NCBI RefSeq assembly: GCF_001428075.1 | Contig: NZ_LMSI01000012.1 | Location: 192,507-256,506 of the forward strand | DNA: 64,000 bases | Origin: Arthrobacter sp. Soil764 | GTDB taxonomy: Bacteria; Actinomycetota; Actinomycetes; Actinomycetales; Micrococcaceae | Direction: 5' to 3' | Shown here: piece after piece, positions 35,734 to 44,623 of the stretch | Layout: each line of letters opens with the position of its first letter | Position numbering within the stretch: position 1 is the stretch's first letter | Program-made: the position numbers and the translations under genes | Notes under the pieces: generated by a model | Seen by the model: the letters and a program-made list of their open reading frames with translations, nothing else | Told to the model about the DNA's origin: nothing | Database searches by the model: none

Positions 35734-36357
35734 TCACCTGCCGCGGACGCGTTCGACAGCGGCCGCGGCGGCTTCACGCCCGCCGGCCCGGAGTCCCGCA
35801 GCCACTCCTTTAGCGTCGGCGTCGGAGCGGTTCTGGCTCAGTTTTTCCTTCGCCTCGATCCGGGTGATCACCAGTTCCACGCCGACGATCGCCCGCAGCT
35901 GCCCGGCAATGAACTTCTCCGGCGCATCGTCCACGGTCCAGGGGTCCTCCCGGCGGTTCTCGTGCAGGCCGGTCAGGTGCCGGACGTGCGTGGCCAGCCA
36001 GCCGGCGTCGTCATGGACCACCAGCTGCCCGTACACATGTGCCGTGCTGTAGTTCCAGGTGGGGACCACGCGGCCGTGCTCGGCCTTGGAGGCGTACCAC
36101 GAGGGCGAGATGTAGTCGTCCGGCCCCTGGATGATGGCCAGGGCATCGCCGGCGGGCGTCGCGGACCACTGCGGGTTGTTCCGCGCCATGTGGGCCTGCA
36201 GCGCGCCGTGCTCCCCCACCGCCGGGTTGAAGGCGAAAGGCAGCAGCGTTGCCAGCAGGCCCCGGTCCGTCATGGTGACCAGGTTGGCCGCGCCGGGCGC
36301 CGCAAGGAGGTTTTGGACGGCCTGGGGGTCGGCGGCGAAGTGGGCGGGAATGTACAT
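35734..36357 (-). CDS. PaiB-family FMN-binding protein / negative regulator
   Basis: 207-aa cytosolic protein of the PaiB family, first described as a negative regulator of sporulation and proteases in Bacillus; it has a flavin-reductase-like split barrel. Family blocks start MYIPAHFAADPQAVQNLLAA and continue with HMARNNPQW, ALAIIQGPDDYISPSWYASK and VPTWNYSTAHVYG, all typical. ATG 36357 is taken. It lies 20 bases after the stop of the EamA exporter on the same strand, so the two likely share an mRNA. The actual ligand or DNA target is unknown. Confidence 0.9.
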   Translation of the reverse strand: MYIPAHFAADPQAVQNLLAAPGAANLVTMTDRGLLATLLPFAFNPAVGEHGALQAHMARNNPQWSATPAGDALAIIQGPDDYISPSWYASKAEHGRVVPTWNYSTAHVYGQLVVHDDAGWLATHVRHLTGLHENRREDPWTVDDAPEKFIAGQLRAIVGVELVITRIEAKEKLSQNRSDADAKGVAAGLRAGGREAAAAAVERVRGR

Positions 36358-36376
36358 GGGGAGTCCCTTCAGGAGG

Positions 36377-37279
36377 TCACAGGGCTGGTTTGAGGCGGAC
36401 GCGGACGGCCGCGGCGGCGCAGAGGATGACGGCAAGGGCGCCGATCACGGTGGTCCAGGTGAGCGCTTCTCCCAGCAGGAGCGCGGCCCAGCCGATGCTG
36501 AGGACCGGCTGGAGCAGCTGGATCTGGCTGACCTGCGCCATGGGGCCGATGGCCAGGCCGCGGTACCAGGCGAAGAAGCCCAGGAACATGCTCACCACCG
36601 CGAGGTAGGCGAAGGCCGCCCACTGGACGGGCGTGGCCGACGGCGGCTGGTCCAGGACGGAGAGCACGGCCAGGACCAGCATGGCCGGGGCGGCAAGGAC
36701 CAGCGCCCAGGCGATGGTCTGCCAGGAGCCGAGCTGGCGCGCCAGGAGACCGCCTTCGGCGTACCCCACCGCGGCACAGGCCACGGCACCGAGCAGCAGG
36801 AGGTCGGCCCAGTGCAGATGCCCCACACCGCCGGACTGCAGGAAGGCAAATGAGAACGCCGCCAGCGAGCCGAGCGCCATCACCGCCCAGAAGACGGCAG
36901 GCGGCCGCTCGCCGGAGCGCAGGACCGCCACCGTGGCCGTGGCGGCCGGCAGGAGGGCGATCACCACGGCCCCGTGCCCTGCCGGCACCGCGGTGAGCGC
37001 GTAGGACGTCAGCAGCGGAAAGCCGACGACGACGCCGCCGGCCACGAGCGCCAGGCGCGGCCAGATGCGCGGTTGCGGCAGCCGCTGGCGGGTGATGGCG
37101 AGTGCTGCGGCCGCGAGAACAGCGGCCATGACGGCCCGGCCGGAGCCGATGAACAGTGGCGGGATGCCTGCGACGGCCACGCGGGTGAACGGGACGGTGA
37201 AGGAGAAGGCCGCCACGCCCAGCAGGCCCCACCAGATTCCGGTGGCATTTTGCGGCAGTATCACTGGGCCATTCAGCAC
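36377..37279 (-). CDS. EamA/DMT-family exporter
   Basis: Drug/metabolite-type transporter of about 300 aa with ten helices in two EamA repeats (second repeat from about residue 145). Such proteins often export amino acids or other metabolites. The start is uncertain: ATG 37303 would overlap the divergent MocR start codon, while GTG 37279 falls six bases after the expected transcription start of the minus-strand -10 (TATCAT), so I prefer it. Divergent MocR-type regulators commonly control adjacent EamA exporters, and that is the likely logic here. Confidence 0.88.
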   Translation of the reverse strand: MLNGPVILPQNATGIWWGLLGVAAFSFTVPFTRVAVAGIPPLFIGSGRAVMAAVLAAAALAITRQRLPQPRIWPRLALVAGGVVVGFPLLTSYALTAVPAGHGAVVIALLPAATATVAVLRSGERPPAVFWAVMALGSLAAFSFAFLQSGGVGHLHWADLLLLGAVACAAVGYAEGGLLARQLGSWQTIAWALVLAAPAMLVLAVLSVLDQPPSATPVQWAAFAYLAVVSMFLGFFAWYRGLAIGPMAQVSQIQLLQPVLSIGWAALLLGEALTWTTVIGALAVILCAAAAVRVRLKPAL

Positions 37280-37290
37280 AGTAGCGCTAC

Positions 37291-37297
37291 TATGATA
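37291..37297. promoter_or_regulatory. Overlapping bidirectional -10 element TATGATA
   Basis: Plus strand TATGAT (37291-37296) is five bases from ATG 37302; minus strand TATCAT (37297-37292) points at GTG 37279. The two -10 boxes share six bases. The 12-bp palindrome AGTAGCGCTACT lies immediately beside them (37280-37291) and could be the MocR operator. Confidence 0.6.
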
Positions 37298-37301
37298 TTT
37301 C

Positions 37302-38711
37302 ATGAATAACGATAGCAGTTCGCGGATCGTTGCGGCACTCCGGCAATGGGTCGCCGGCGCGGCTCCGGGAGCCCAGCTGCCGTCCACCCGCCAGCTCGTG
37401 GCCGAGTACCAGGCCAGCCCCGTGACCGTGCAGAAGGCGCTGCAGGTGCTGACGGCCCAGGGGCTGGTCGAAAGCCGGCCGGGCGTTGGGACCTTTGTCC
37501 GTGCGGTCCGCACGGCACGCCCCTCGGACTATGGCTGGCAAACGGCTGCGCTGAGGTCGCCGTCGTCCCCGCTGCCGTCGTCGTCGGGCACCATGCGCAA
37601 CGTTCCCGGCGATGCCATCTGGTTCCATTCCGGCTACCCGGACCGTGAGCTGCTGCCGGAGCGCCTGGTCCGCGCCGCGCTGACGCGCGCTGCCCGTGGT
37701 GACGCCGCACTGGCACGGCCGCCGGCCGCCGGCATGCCCGAGCTGCAGCAATGGTTCGCGCAGGAACTGGGACTGGCCACCCCCGTGGGGATCACGCCTC
37801 CCACCCCGAACGACGTGGTGGTGCTGCCCGGAAGCCAAAGCGGCCTCAGTTCCATCTTCCGGGCGCTGGTGGGCGCGGGACAGCCGCTGCTTATTGAGTC
37901 GCCGTCGTACTGGGGCGCCATCCTCGCCGCCGCCCAGACCGGGGTGCGGTTGGTTCCGGTGCCCACCGGTCCTGACGGGCCGGACCCCGCGGACGTGGAC
38001 CGCGCCTTCGCCGAGACCGGTGCCCGTGCCTTCTACGTGCAGCCCAACTATTCCAACCCCACCGGGGCGCAGTGGGCGGCGGGCCGGGGCGACGGGATCC
38101 TGGATGTGGTCCGCCGGCATGGCGCCTTCCTGGTGGAGGACGACTGGGCCCACGATTTCGGCATCACCTCGGATCCTGTTCCGCTGGCCACCCGCGACGA
38201 TTCCGGGCATGTGGTGTACATCAGGTCCCTGACCAAAAGTGTTTCCACAGCCATCCGGATTGCTGCCGTGGTTGTCCGGGGACCGGCGCGGGAACGCATC
38301 CTGGGCCAGCGTGCCGCCGAGTCGATGTACGTCAGCGGCCTCCTGCAGGCCGCCGCGCTGGACGTGGTGACGCAGCCCGGGTGGCAAGCGCACCTCCGAA
38401 GCCTCCGCCACCAGCTCCAGTCGCGCCGCGACCTCCTGGCCGCCAGCATCCGCGAACACGTTCCCCAGGCGCACATCGACGCCCTGCCCAAGGGCGGACT
38501 GAACCTGTGGCTGCGCCTGCCCGATGCCACGGACCTTACGCGCCTGGTGCGTGACTGTGAGGACGCCGGGGTGATCATCGCCGCGGGCACGGAGTGGTTC
38601 CCGGCCGAACCCGCCGGCGCCTTCATCCGGCTCAACTACTCGGGCCCGAATCCGGGCGCCTACCCGGAGGGTGCACGCGTGATCGGCGAGGCGCTGGCGC
38701 GGCAGGGCTGA
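37302..38711 (+). CDS. MocR/PdxR-type regulator (GntR HTH fused to aminotransferase-like domain)
   Basis: 469-aa PLP-binding transcription factor. The GntR winged helix is at about 1-75 (LPSTRQLVAEYQASPVTVQKALQVLTAQGLVESR). A linker of about 30 residues leads to a fold-type I aminotransferase-like domain (about 105-465). The PLP Lys is in IRSLTKSVS, and VQPNYSNPTGAQW and VEDDWAHDFG bind the cofactor. Such proteins often control PLP, GABA or amino-acid export genes. No ribosome site is present; the -10 directly abuts the ATG, so it should be translated leaderless. It is divergent from an EamA exporter. Confidence 0.93.
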   Translation: MNNDSSSRIVAALRQWVAGAAPGAQLPSTRQLVAEYQASPVTVQKALQVLTAQGLVESRPGVGTFVRAVRTARPSDYGWQTAALRSPSSPLPSSSGTMRNVPGDAIWFHSGYPDRELLPERLVRAALTRAARGDAALARPPAAGMPELQQWFAQELGLATPVGITPPTPNDVVVLPGSQSGLSSIFRALVGAGQPLLIESPSYWGAILAAAQTGVRLVPVPTGPDGPDPADVDRAFAETGARAFYVQPNYSNPTGAQWAAGRGDGILDVVRRHGAFLVEDDWAHDFGITSDPVPLATRDDSGHVVYIRSLTKSVSTAIRIAAVVVRGPARERILGQRAAESMYVSGLLQAAALDVVTQPGWQAHLRSLRHQLQSRRDLLAASIREHVPQAHIDALPKGGLNLWLRLPDATDLTRLVRDCEDAGVIIAAGTEWFPAEPAGAFIRLNYSGPNPGAYPEGARVIGEALARQG

Positions 38712-38956
38712 GGCCCACGGTGCCGTAAATGCGCGACTTTTGCGCCTCCGCGGGAGCGGGTGCCCTTCTCTTCGGGGAGGGCTGACCGGAAAGTTCCGAT
38801 AAGTGACGCAATCCGGTCATGGCGTGCAGGGCAAACCGGAAGCTGCAGGGTTGGCGAAGGAATGCGTCAAGATTTGCGCTTAACCCGGTTCCGGCCACGC
38901 GGCCGTGGCTACGCTGGCCGTGCAATCCGCATCCAGCACACGCACTTGGGGGAACC

Positions 38957-39748
38957 ATGCCTGAAATTCACAGCCCTTCCGCGCCCCGCACCTCTCGCAA
39001 GGAAGACACGCTGACCGCCGGGGCTGCCTGGCGGAAGGGCTCCAACAAAACGCTGACCGCCGGGGCCGCTGCCGCCGTCGTCCTCCTGCTTGCTGGCTGC
39101 GGGGCACCCCAGGCCTCACTGACCGCTGCTGCCGGCCCCGCCAGCGAAACTGCCAGCGAAACTGCCACCGCAACCCCCACGCCAAAACCCATTGCCGATA
39201 CGCCCTGCACCGCAGTGAACGGGCAGCAGGTTTCCGCCGGCGCCACCTATGTCTGTACCAAGGACGAATCCGGCAGGCTGGTGTGGCTGGACGCCGCGCA
39301 GTCCAAGCGGGTCACCGAGAAGCTGGCAGCCGCGGCTGCAGCGAAGGCGGCCGCGGAAAAAGCCGCAGCCGACAAAGCAGCCGCAGATAAGGCGGCAGCC
39401 GACAAGGCAGCCGCTGATGCAGCCGCCGCAGAGGCCGCTGCCCGGCAGGCCGCCGAAGCGAAGGCCGCCCAGGATGCTGCGGCAGTCCAGGCAGCAGCGG
39501 ACAAGGCAGCTGCGAATGCGGCAGCCGCAAAGGCTGCTGCGCCTCCGGCTCCCGTGGCCCAACCCGTTCCGGGGACCAATCCCGGCTGCGATCCGAACTA
39601 TTCAGGCTGCGTTCCCATTGCCTCCGACGTGGACTGCGCCGGCGGAAGCGGCAACGGGCCGGCGTACGTCCGCGGCCCCATCCAGGTCATAGGCAGCGAT
39701 ATCTACGGACTGGACGCCGACCACGACGGCCTGGCCTGCGAACGGTAG
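38957..39748 (+). CDS. Excalibur-domain lipoprotein with Ala/Lys helix
   Basis: Exported protein of about 263 aa. A long 33-residue hydrophilic N-region precedes the hydrophobic stretch and lipobox LLLAGC (about 43-48). Residues about 115-195 are an extreme Ala/Lys/Asp repeat (KAAADKAAADKAAAD) expected to form a long helix. The C-terminus is an Excalibur calcium-binding motif ending DADHDGLACER, like one EF-hand loop with Cys pairs. GGGGGAACC precedes ATG 38957. Probable surface calcium-binding protein; function unknown. Confidence 0.85.
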   Translation: MPEIHSPSAPRTSRKEDTLTAGAAWRKGSNKTLTAGAAAAVVLLLAGCGAPQASLTAAAGPASETASETATATPTPKPIADTPCTAVNGQQVSAGATYVCTKDESGRLVWLDAAQSKRVTEKLAAAAAAKAAAEKAAADKAAADKAAADKAAADAAAAEAAARQAAEAKAAQDAAAVQAAADKAAANAAAAKAAAPPAPVAQPVPGTNPGCDPNYSGCVPIASDVDCAGGSGNGPAYVRGPIQVIGSDIYGLDADHDGLACER

Positions 39749-39750
39749 GG

Positions 39751-40575
39751 CTAGACGAAGGCCTTGACCAGCTCTTCGCTCTTCTCCCACAGGCCGCGGG
39801 CCAGCTCGGCGTCGTATGCCTGCGGGTTGGCCTTGGCCAGGGAGCGCTTGTAGTAATAGGCCCCGGAGATCCAGTCGGTGCCGGGGGTGCCGTTGATGAG
39901 CCACAGCAGGGTGTCGGCACCCTGATCAGGGCTGAGCATGAAGCGGTTCAGCAAGGTGGTGTACGCGTGCCGCCACGGGCTCCCGGACTCCGCCGCGAAG
40001 TTGGTGCGGACCACGCCCGGGTGGAATGCCGCCGCCGTGATTCCCTGGTCGTGGAAGCGGCGGTGCAGCTCGGACGTGAAGAGGATGTTGGCGAGCTTGC
40101 CCGTGCCGTAGGCGCGGTTGGTGCTGTATCCGTGCTCGGCGCTGAGGTCGAACAGGTCCAGCTTGCCGAAGCTGTTGGCGCCGCTGGAGGTGTTGACCAC
40201 CTTGGCCTTGCTGGCGGTGAGCGTGTCCATGAGGAGCGTGGTCAGCAGGAATGGTGCCAGGTGGTTAACCTGGAATGTCGATTCGTTGCCGTCCACGGTG
40301 AGCGTGCGCTTGCCCATGATGCCGCCGGCGTTGTTGGCCAGGACGTCGATCCGGGGGTACTTTTCCTCGAGTTTGGCGGCGAGTTCACGCACCTGCGCCA
40401 GGTCGGCGAAGTCGGCGAGGTAGAAGTCTGCACCGATCTCCCCCGCCAGGGCGCGCGTCTTTTCGGCGGAACGGCCGACGACGACCACCTGCTCCCCTGC
40501 CTTGGCCAGCGTCCGTGCGGCTGCCGCGCCAATGCCGTCGCTGGCGCCGGTGATCACGATGGTGCGAGGAGTCAA
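39751..40575 (-). CDS. Short-chain dehydrogenase/reductase
   Basis: Classical-to-extended SDR of about 274 aa acting on an unknown alcohol or ketone with NADP(H). The cofactor loop is TGASDGIG (residues 7-14 from the TTG start), ADFADL binds adenine, and LANNAGGIMG follows. Catalytic Ser (NTSSGANSF) and Tyr-x3-Lys (YGTGKLAN) are present. Overall it resembles retinol dehydrogenase/WW-oxidoreductase-type SDRs. AAAGGACA sits before TTG 40575; ATG 40605 is an alternative without ribosome site. It is convergent with the Excalibur gene, two bases apart. Confidence 0.9.
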   Translation of the reverse strand: MTPRTIVITGASDGIGAAAARTLAKAGEQVVVVGRSAEKTRALAGEIGADFYLADFADLAQVRELAAKLEEKYPRIDVLANNAGGIMGKRTLTVDGNESTFQVNHLAPFLLTTLLMDTLTASKAKVVNTSSGANSFGKLDLFDLSAEHGYSTNRAYGTGKLANILFTSELHRRFHDQGITAAAFHPGVVRTNFAAESGSPWRHAYTTLLNRFMLSPDQGADTLLWLINGTPGTDWISGAYYYKRSLAKANPQAYDAELARGLWEKSEELVKAFV

Positions 40576-40631
40576 GGGGTGTCCTTTGGTCGGCGGGCGG
40601 CGCATAGGGAAAGCACGCCAAGGGGAACAAC

Positions 40632-40673
40632 GACGGCGGGGCGGCCGGTGTTCCCACCAGCCGCCCCGCCGTC
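40632..40673 (-). terminator. Terminator of the gluconate permease/kinase operon
   Basis: Perfect 14-bp stem GACGGCGGGGCGGC (40632-40645) with 40660-40673 and a 14-base loop, 16 bases after the permease stop. Confidence 0.75.
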
Positions 40674-40688
40674 ACTCAGCGTGAAGCG

Positions 40689-42092
40689 TCAGCCCGCCAC
40701 ACCGGCCACCAGGAAGATGGCAGCGGCGATGGCGAAGCCCATCACGCCGATCAGGGTTTCCATCACGGTCCAGGTCTTCAGGGTGGTCTTGACGTCCATC
40801 CCGAAGAACCGGCCCACCAGCCAGAAGCCGGAGTCGTTGACGTGCGAGACCACCACGGATCCGGCGGCGACGGCAATCACCATGGCGGCGATCTGCATGC
40901 CGTTCAGGCCGCCTGCTGCGACCGCGGGGGCAATGAGGCCCGCGGTGGTGGTGAGGGCGACCGTGGCTGAACCCTGGGCGATGCGCAGGATGGCGGAGAT
41001 CAGGAACCCGGCCAGGATCAGCGGGATGCCCAGGTTGCCCAGGACATCCGCCAGCGCCTTGCCGATGCCGGAGGTGCGCAGGACGCCGCCGAACATGCCG
41101 CCGGCGCCGGTGATCAGGATGACCGAGCAGACCGGGCCCAGGGAGGATTCGAGCAGCTTCTCCAGCGCCCCGGCGTCGCGGCCCCGGCGGGTACCGAGCA
41201 CGAACAGCGCCGCGAGCACGGCAATCAGCAGGGCCACCGGGGTTTCACCGATGGTCCGAAGGATCTGGAACCACTGTTCCTTCTTGACGGAGGCGTCCAG
41301 GGCTCCGGAGGAGGCCAGGGTGTTCAGTCCGGTGTTGAGGAAGATCAGGACCAGCGGCAGGAGCAGCAGCCCGATGATGGTGCGGAACTTCGGCGGGTGC
41401 GCCTCGGCGTCGGCACTGGCGTGGCCCAGGATTTCGGGAACCGGGAGGACCAGCTTCCGGCCGGTGTACAAGCCGTACAGGTAGGCGGTGACATACCAGG
41501 TGGGGATGGCGGTGATGAGGCCGGCGATCAGCACCAGGCCGATGTTGGCATCGAAGAAGGCGGCTGCGGAGACCGGACCGGGGTGCGGCGGCAGGAAGAT
41601 GTGCATCACCGAGAAGGCGCCGGCGGCGGGAAGGCCGTAGCGCAGCACTCCCCCGCCCAGGCGGTGGGCGACGGCGAAGACCACCGGCAGCATGACCACC
41701 AGGCCGGCGTCGAAGAAGATGGGGAAGCCAAAGATCAGCGAGGCCAGGCCCAGCGCGAACGGCGCGCGCTTTTCACCGAAGACGCCGATCAGGTAGTCGG
41801 CCAGCACCTTGGCGCCGCCGCTGGTTTCCACGATCCGGCCCAGCATCGCGCCCAGGCCCACCAGCAGTGCCACGGTCCCCAGGGTGGTGCCAAAGCCGTT
41901 GACCAGGACCGGGACCACCTGGTTGGCGGGGATGCCGGTGGCAAAGGCGGTGGCCAGGCTGATGAGGATCAGGGCGATCAGGGCGTGCATCCGCAGCCGG
42001 ATGATCAGGAACAGCAGCACAAGAATTGCCGCTGCGGCGATGAGCAGCAGGGGGCCTGCGCCCATCGTCTGGGTCCATCCTTCGATGGTCAT
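40689..42092 (-). CDS. Gluconate:H+ symporter, GntP family
   Basis: Imports gluconate. The 467 residues contain about 12-14 helices. GntP-family blocks include GFGTTLGTVALLVGLGAMLGRIVETSGGA near the N-terminus, FFDAGLVVMLPVVFAVA, HIFLPPHPGPVSAAAFF, ILITGAGGMFGGVL and SHVNDSGFWLVGRFFG. ATG 42092 with AGGAGAACC upstream is taken; the longer frame is spurious. It lies 35 bases downstream of the gluconokinase gene on the same strand, forming gntK-gntP, with a divergent GntR regulator. Confidence 0.94.
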   Translation of the reverse strand: MTIEGWTQTMGAGPLLLIAAAAILVLLFLIIRLRMHALIALILISLATAFATGIPANQVVPVLVNGFGTTLGTVALLVGLGAMLGRIVETSGGAKVLADYLIGVFGEKRAPFALGLASLIFGFPIFFDAGLVVMLPVVFAVAHRLGGGVLRYGLPAAGAFSVMHIFLPPHPGPVSAAAFFDANIGLVLIAGLITAIPTWYVTAYLYGLYTGRKLVLPVPEILGHASADAEAHPPKFRTIIGLLLLPLVLIFLNTGLNTLASSGALDASVKKEQWFQILRTIGETPVALLIAVLAALFVLGTRRGRDAGALEKLLESSLGPVCSVILITGAGGMFGGVLRTSGIGKALADVLGNLGIPLILAGFLISAILRIAQGSATVALTTTAGLIAPAVAAGGLNGMQIAAMVIAVAAGSVVVSHVNDSGFWLVGRFFGMDVKTTLKTWTVMETLIGVMGFAIAAAIFLVAGVAG

Positions 42093-42126
42093 GGTTCTCC
42101 TTTGAAACAGGGTTGGGGACTGGGGG

Positions 42127-42672
42127 TCAGGACGCTGTGGGCGCCTGGCCGGAGGGGAGGTTGAGGGCCTGCACGACGGCGGCGACCAGTTCTTCGGGTG
42201 AGCGCGAGATGTCGAGGCGGAGGCTGCCTGCGTCCAGCTCTTCCTGGCTGAGCGGCTCAAGGGTTGCCAGCTGGCTGGGCAGCAGGGTGGGCGGCATGAA
42301 GTGACCCACGCGCCCCTGCATGCGCTGGCTGATCAGGTCCGCGCCGCCGTCGAGATGGAGGAAGATGACGCGGCCTTCGGCGCCGGCGAGCAGCTCACGG
42401 TAGCCGCGCTTGAGCGCGGAGCAGGTGAGGACGGTGCTCTTGCCGACGGCGGCCTGCGCGGTCATCCAGCTGCGGATCTCCTCGAGCCAGGGCCAGCGGT
42501 CCTCGTCCTGGAGGGGAATGCCCTGGCTCATCTTGGTGATGTTCGCTTCCGGGTGGAATTCATCGGCTTCGGCGCAGTCCCATCCCAGCTGTTGGGACAG
42601 GGCGGCCGCCAGGGTGGATTTGCCGGAACCGGCAACGCCCATGACCACCAGGTGCGTGGCTGGATACTGCAT
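42127..42672 (-). CDS. gntK: Gluconokinase
   Basis: Phosphorylates gluconate to 6-phosphogluconate, feeding the pentose phosphate pathway. The 181-aa length is typical of the GntK/IdnK family. P-loop GVAGSGKST (11-19), EADEFHPEANITKMSQGIPLQDEDR with the substrate/Mg residues, and TCSALKRGYRELL are intact. GGAGGTATGAC precedes ATG 42672. It is the first gene of the gntK-gntP operon, divergent from the GntR-type regulator. Confidence 0.95.
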   Translation of the reverse strand: MQYPATHLVVMGVAGSGKSTLAAALSQQLGWDCAEADEFHPEANITKMSQGIPLQDEDRWPWLEEIRSWMTAQAAVGKSTVLTCSALKRGYRELLAGAEGRVIFLHLDGGADLISQRMQGRVGHFMPPTLLPSQLATLEPLSQEELDAGSLRLDISRSPEELVAAVVQALNLPSGQAPTAS

Positions 42673-42748
42673 GTCATACCTCCGGAGAAGACGTCTTTGG
42701 CTTTGGAAGAAGCTCGCTGCCGGCCCGGTGTTCATCGGGCCAAGCGAT

Positions 42749-42805
42749 AAGGTATCACCTTTCTTCATCAAAGATGCTATCTATTCGTGTCACAAGTCAT
42801 ACCTT
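42749..42805. promoter_or_regulatory. Candidate GntR operators in the gntK/gntR spacer
   Basis: AAGGT-ATC-ACCTT (42749-42761) is a perfect spaced palindrome. AAGTCATACCTT (42794-42805) repeats its right half with a degenerate left half, 45 bases on. Both lie between the divergent start codons. Binding by the adjacent GntR protein is inference. Confidence 0.45.
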
Positions 42806-42864
42806 TGCCGCTTTCCCGGCTATTCTGGAGGGGCGCAGCGGCGCGTAACGGAACGGGGAGAAGA

Positions 42865-43599
42865 ATGTCGACGGCGACAATCCAGGACGGCGATGAAGTG
42901 CACGACGGCGGCCCCTCCCCGGCGGCGCAGGGGCGGGTTATTGAGGCGGTGGGGGTTGCCATAGCTTCCGGGGAGCTCGTCCCTGGCACACGGCTCACCC
43001 TTGAAGGGCTGCAGCACGAGTACGGAATCTCACGGACCGTTGCCCGGGACACCATGAAGGTCCTGGAATCGATGAACCTGGTCTACTCGCGGCGGCGCGT
43101 GGGCATCGTGGTGCAGGAACCATCGCTCTGGAACGTTTTCGACCCGAACCTGGTGCGCTGGCGGCTGGCCTCGGACCGGCGGGACCTGCAGTACAGCAGC
43201 CTCACCGAGCTGCGCATCGCCGTCGAGCCCATCGCCGCAGCGGGCGCGGCACGCCGGGCCAGCGCCGCAGAGCGTGCACAACTGGTGTCCCTGGCCGCCG
43301 ACCTCCGCCGGCTGGGCGAGGCCGGCGACCTCCAGGCCTTCCTGGCCGCCGATATCGCGTTCCATCAGCTGCTGCTGCGAAGCTGTGGCAATGAAATGTT
43401 CCGCGCCCTGGAAGGGATGATCGCGGAGGTCCTGACCAGCCGGACCCGGCAGGGGCTCATGCCGTTCAAGCCGAGGAGCGAGGCACTGCAGGCGCATGAA
43501 GCTGTTGCGACGGCCGTGGCCGGGGGCGACACCGCGGAGGCGGAACGGGCCATGCACCACATCCTCGACGAGGTCCGGGAAGCGATGGGGCTGCGCTGA
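42865..43599 (+). CDS. GntR/FadR-family regulator of gluconate genes
   Basis: 244-aa regulator. The winged helix (about 18-85) contains TRLTLEGLQHEYGISRTVARDTMKVLESMNLV. The all-helical FCD effector domain (about 100-235) has the metal-ligand pattern in AADIAFHQLLLRSCGN and a C-terminal HHIL segment. GGGGAGAAG precedes ATG 42865. Divergent placement next to gntK-gntP indicates repression relieved by gluconate or 6-phosphogluconate. A hairpin follows the stop. Confidence 0.92.
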   Translation: MSTATIQDGDEVHDGGPSPAAQGRVIEAVGVAIASGELVPGTRLTLEGLQHEYGISRTVARDTMKVLESMNLVYSRRRVGIVVQEPSLWNVFDPNLVRWRLASDRRDLQYSSLTELRIAVEPIAAAGAARRASAAERAQLVSLAADLRRLGEAGDLQAFLAADIAFHQLLLRSCGNEMFRALEGMIAEVLTSRTRQGLMPFKPRSEALQAHEAVATAVAGGDTAEAERAMHHILDEVREAMGLR

Positions 43600-43614
43600 C
43601 CCCGAACGCAAACG

Positions 43615-43644
43615 GGTCCGGCCGGGCAATCGCCCGACCGGACC
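43615..43644. terminator. Hairpin between gntR and the cupredoxin gene
   Basis: GGTCCGGCCGGGC (43615-43627) pairs with GCCCGACCGGACC (43632-43644) with one mismatch. It lies between convergent genes and can serve both. Confidence 0.7.
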
Positions 43645-43669
43645 GCGTATCTCGAGGGTAACTGTGGTG

Positions 43670-44623
43670 TCAGTCGACGACCCTCACCTTGCCCACCATG
43701 CCCATGTAGTCATGGAGGGCGCAGATGTACCTGAAAGTTCCCTCGGTCTGGAATTTCACCTTGAAGAGCGCCCCGGGAGGCATGAATCCAGAGTTGAGGT
43801 CACCGCCGGTGAAATTGTCAGGCGTGCCGGATGGGGCGAAAATGTTCGCCGGCTCGGTACCAAAGGTGACGGTATGGGGAGCACCCATGCCTGTATTCGC
43901 AAAGGTTACCCAGTCGCCACGGTGCACCGTGACGGTCGGCTGGACGAAGCGCATGACCATCGCAACGCCGTCGTCACCCCCGGCGATTACCAGGTGGTCG
44001 GTTGCGTCCTCAGCCAGCGAGGCGTCGAGCCGTTCGCCGTCACGAATGATGGAATGCTCCTGCGCCGCTGATCTGCGATCGTAGTCCGCCTGGCTGTAGG
44101 GGTAGTCCGTCCCACGATCCCGCACATGGACGGTACCCTTCATCACCATGCCATGGACCAAGCAGTAGTAGGTGAAGTCACCTTTCCAGGGGAATGTAAG
44201 GCTGTAGTCCTTGACTGATGGGAAGCCGGGCACGTCCACGTTGGCCATGATGCCCGAGTTGTAGTAGGACTTTCCATCGTAGTGATTCTTTCCGCGCTGT
44301 TGCAGCTCATCGTCATTGAACGGATCGAATGGTTGCAGCGACTGGCCCGACGCCAGGAACGTGACGGTATGGATTTCTGCGGAGTTCGCCCGCCAATGAA
44401 TGGTGTCTCCCTCATTGATAAAGATCTCTGACGGGAGGAACGCCATGCCTTGGATCTCTTGGTCCCAGGACTCAGAGCCCACTTGGACCTGCCAGTTACG
44501 GTGGCCCCGTCCGTCGGCTGATGCGGGGCCGGCTGCAGCCAATGAGGCGAGTAGTGCAACAGCGAATGCGACGATGAATGCCAGTTTGTTGGATCTCGGT
44601 GTGGTTCCCCGATAGTGCTTCAT
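43670..44623 (-). CDS. Secreted double-cupredoxin (plastocyanin-like) copper protein
   Basis: Exported 317-aa protein; the signal peptide runs to about residue 36 (ASA-DG). Two tandem cupredoxin domains follow. Domain 1 ligands: His85, Cys154, His157, Met161. Domain 2 ligands: His250, Cys301, His304, Met309. Both type-1 copper sites look complete, but there are no type-2/3 copper His pairs, so it is not a multicopper oxidase. It may be an electron carrier or copper-binding protein. Domain 1 carries a long insertion (about 95-140). No redox partner is adjacent. Confidence 0.87.
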   Translation of the reverse strand: MKHYRGTTPRSNKLAFIVAFAVALLASLAAAGPASADGRGHRNWQVQVGSESWDQEIQGMAFLPSEIFINEGDTIHWRANSAEIHTVTFLASGQSLQPFDPFNDDELQQRGKNHYDGKSYYNSGIMANVDVPGFPSVKDYSLTFPWKGDFTYYCLVHGMVMKGTVHVRDRGTDYPYSQADYDRRSAAQEHSIIRDGERLDASLAEDATDHLVIAGGDDGVAMVMRFVQPTVTVHRGDWVTFANTGMGAPHTVTFGTEPANIFAPSGTPDNFTGGDLNSGFMPPGALFKVKFQTEGTFRYICALHDYMGMVGKVRVVD

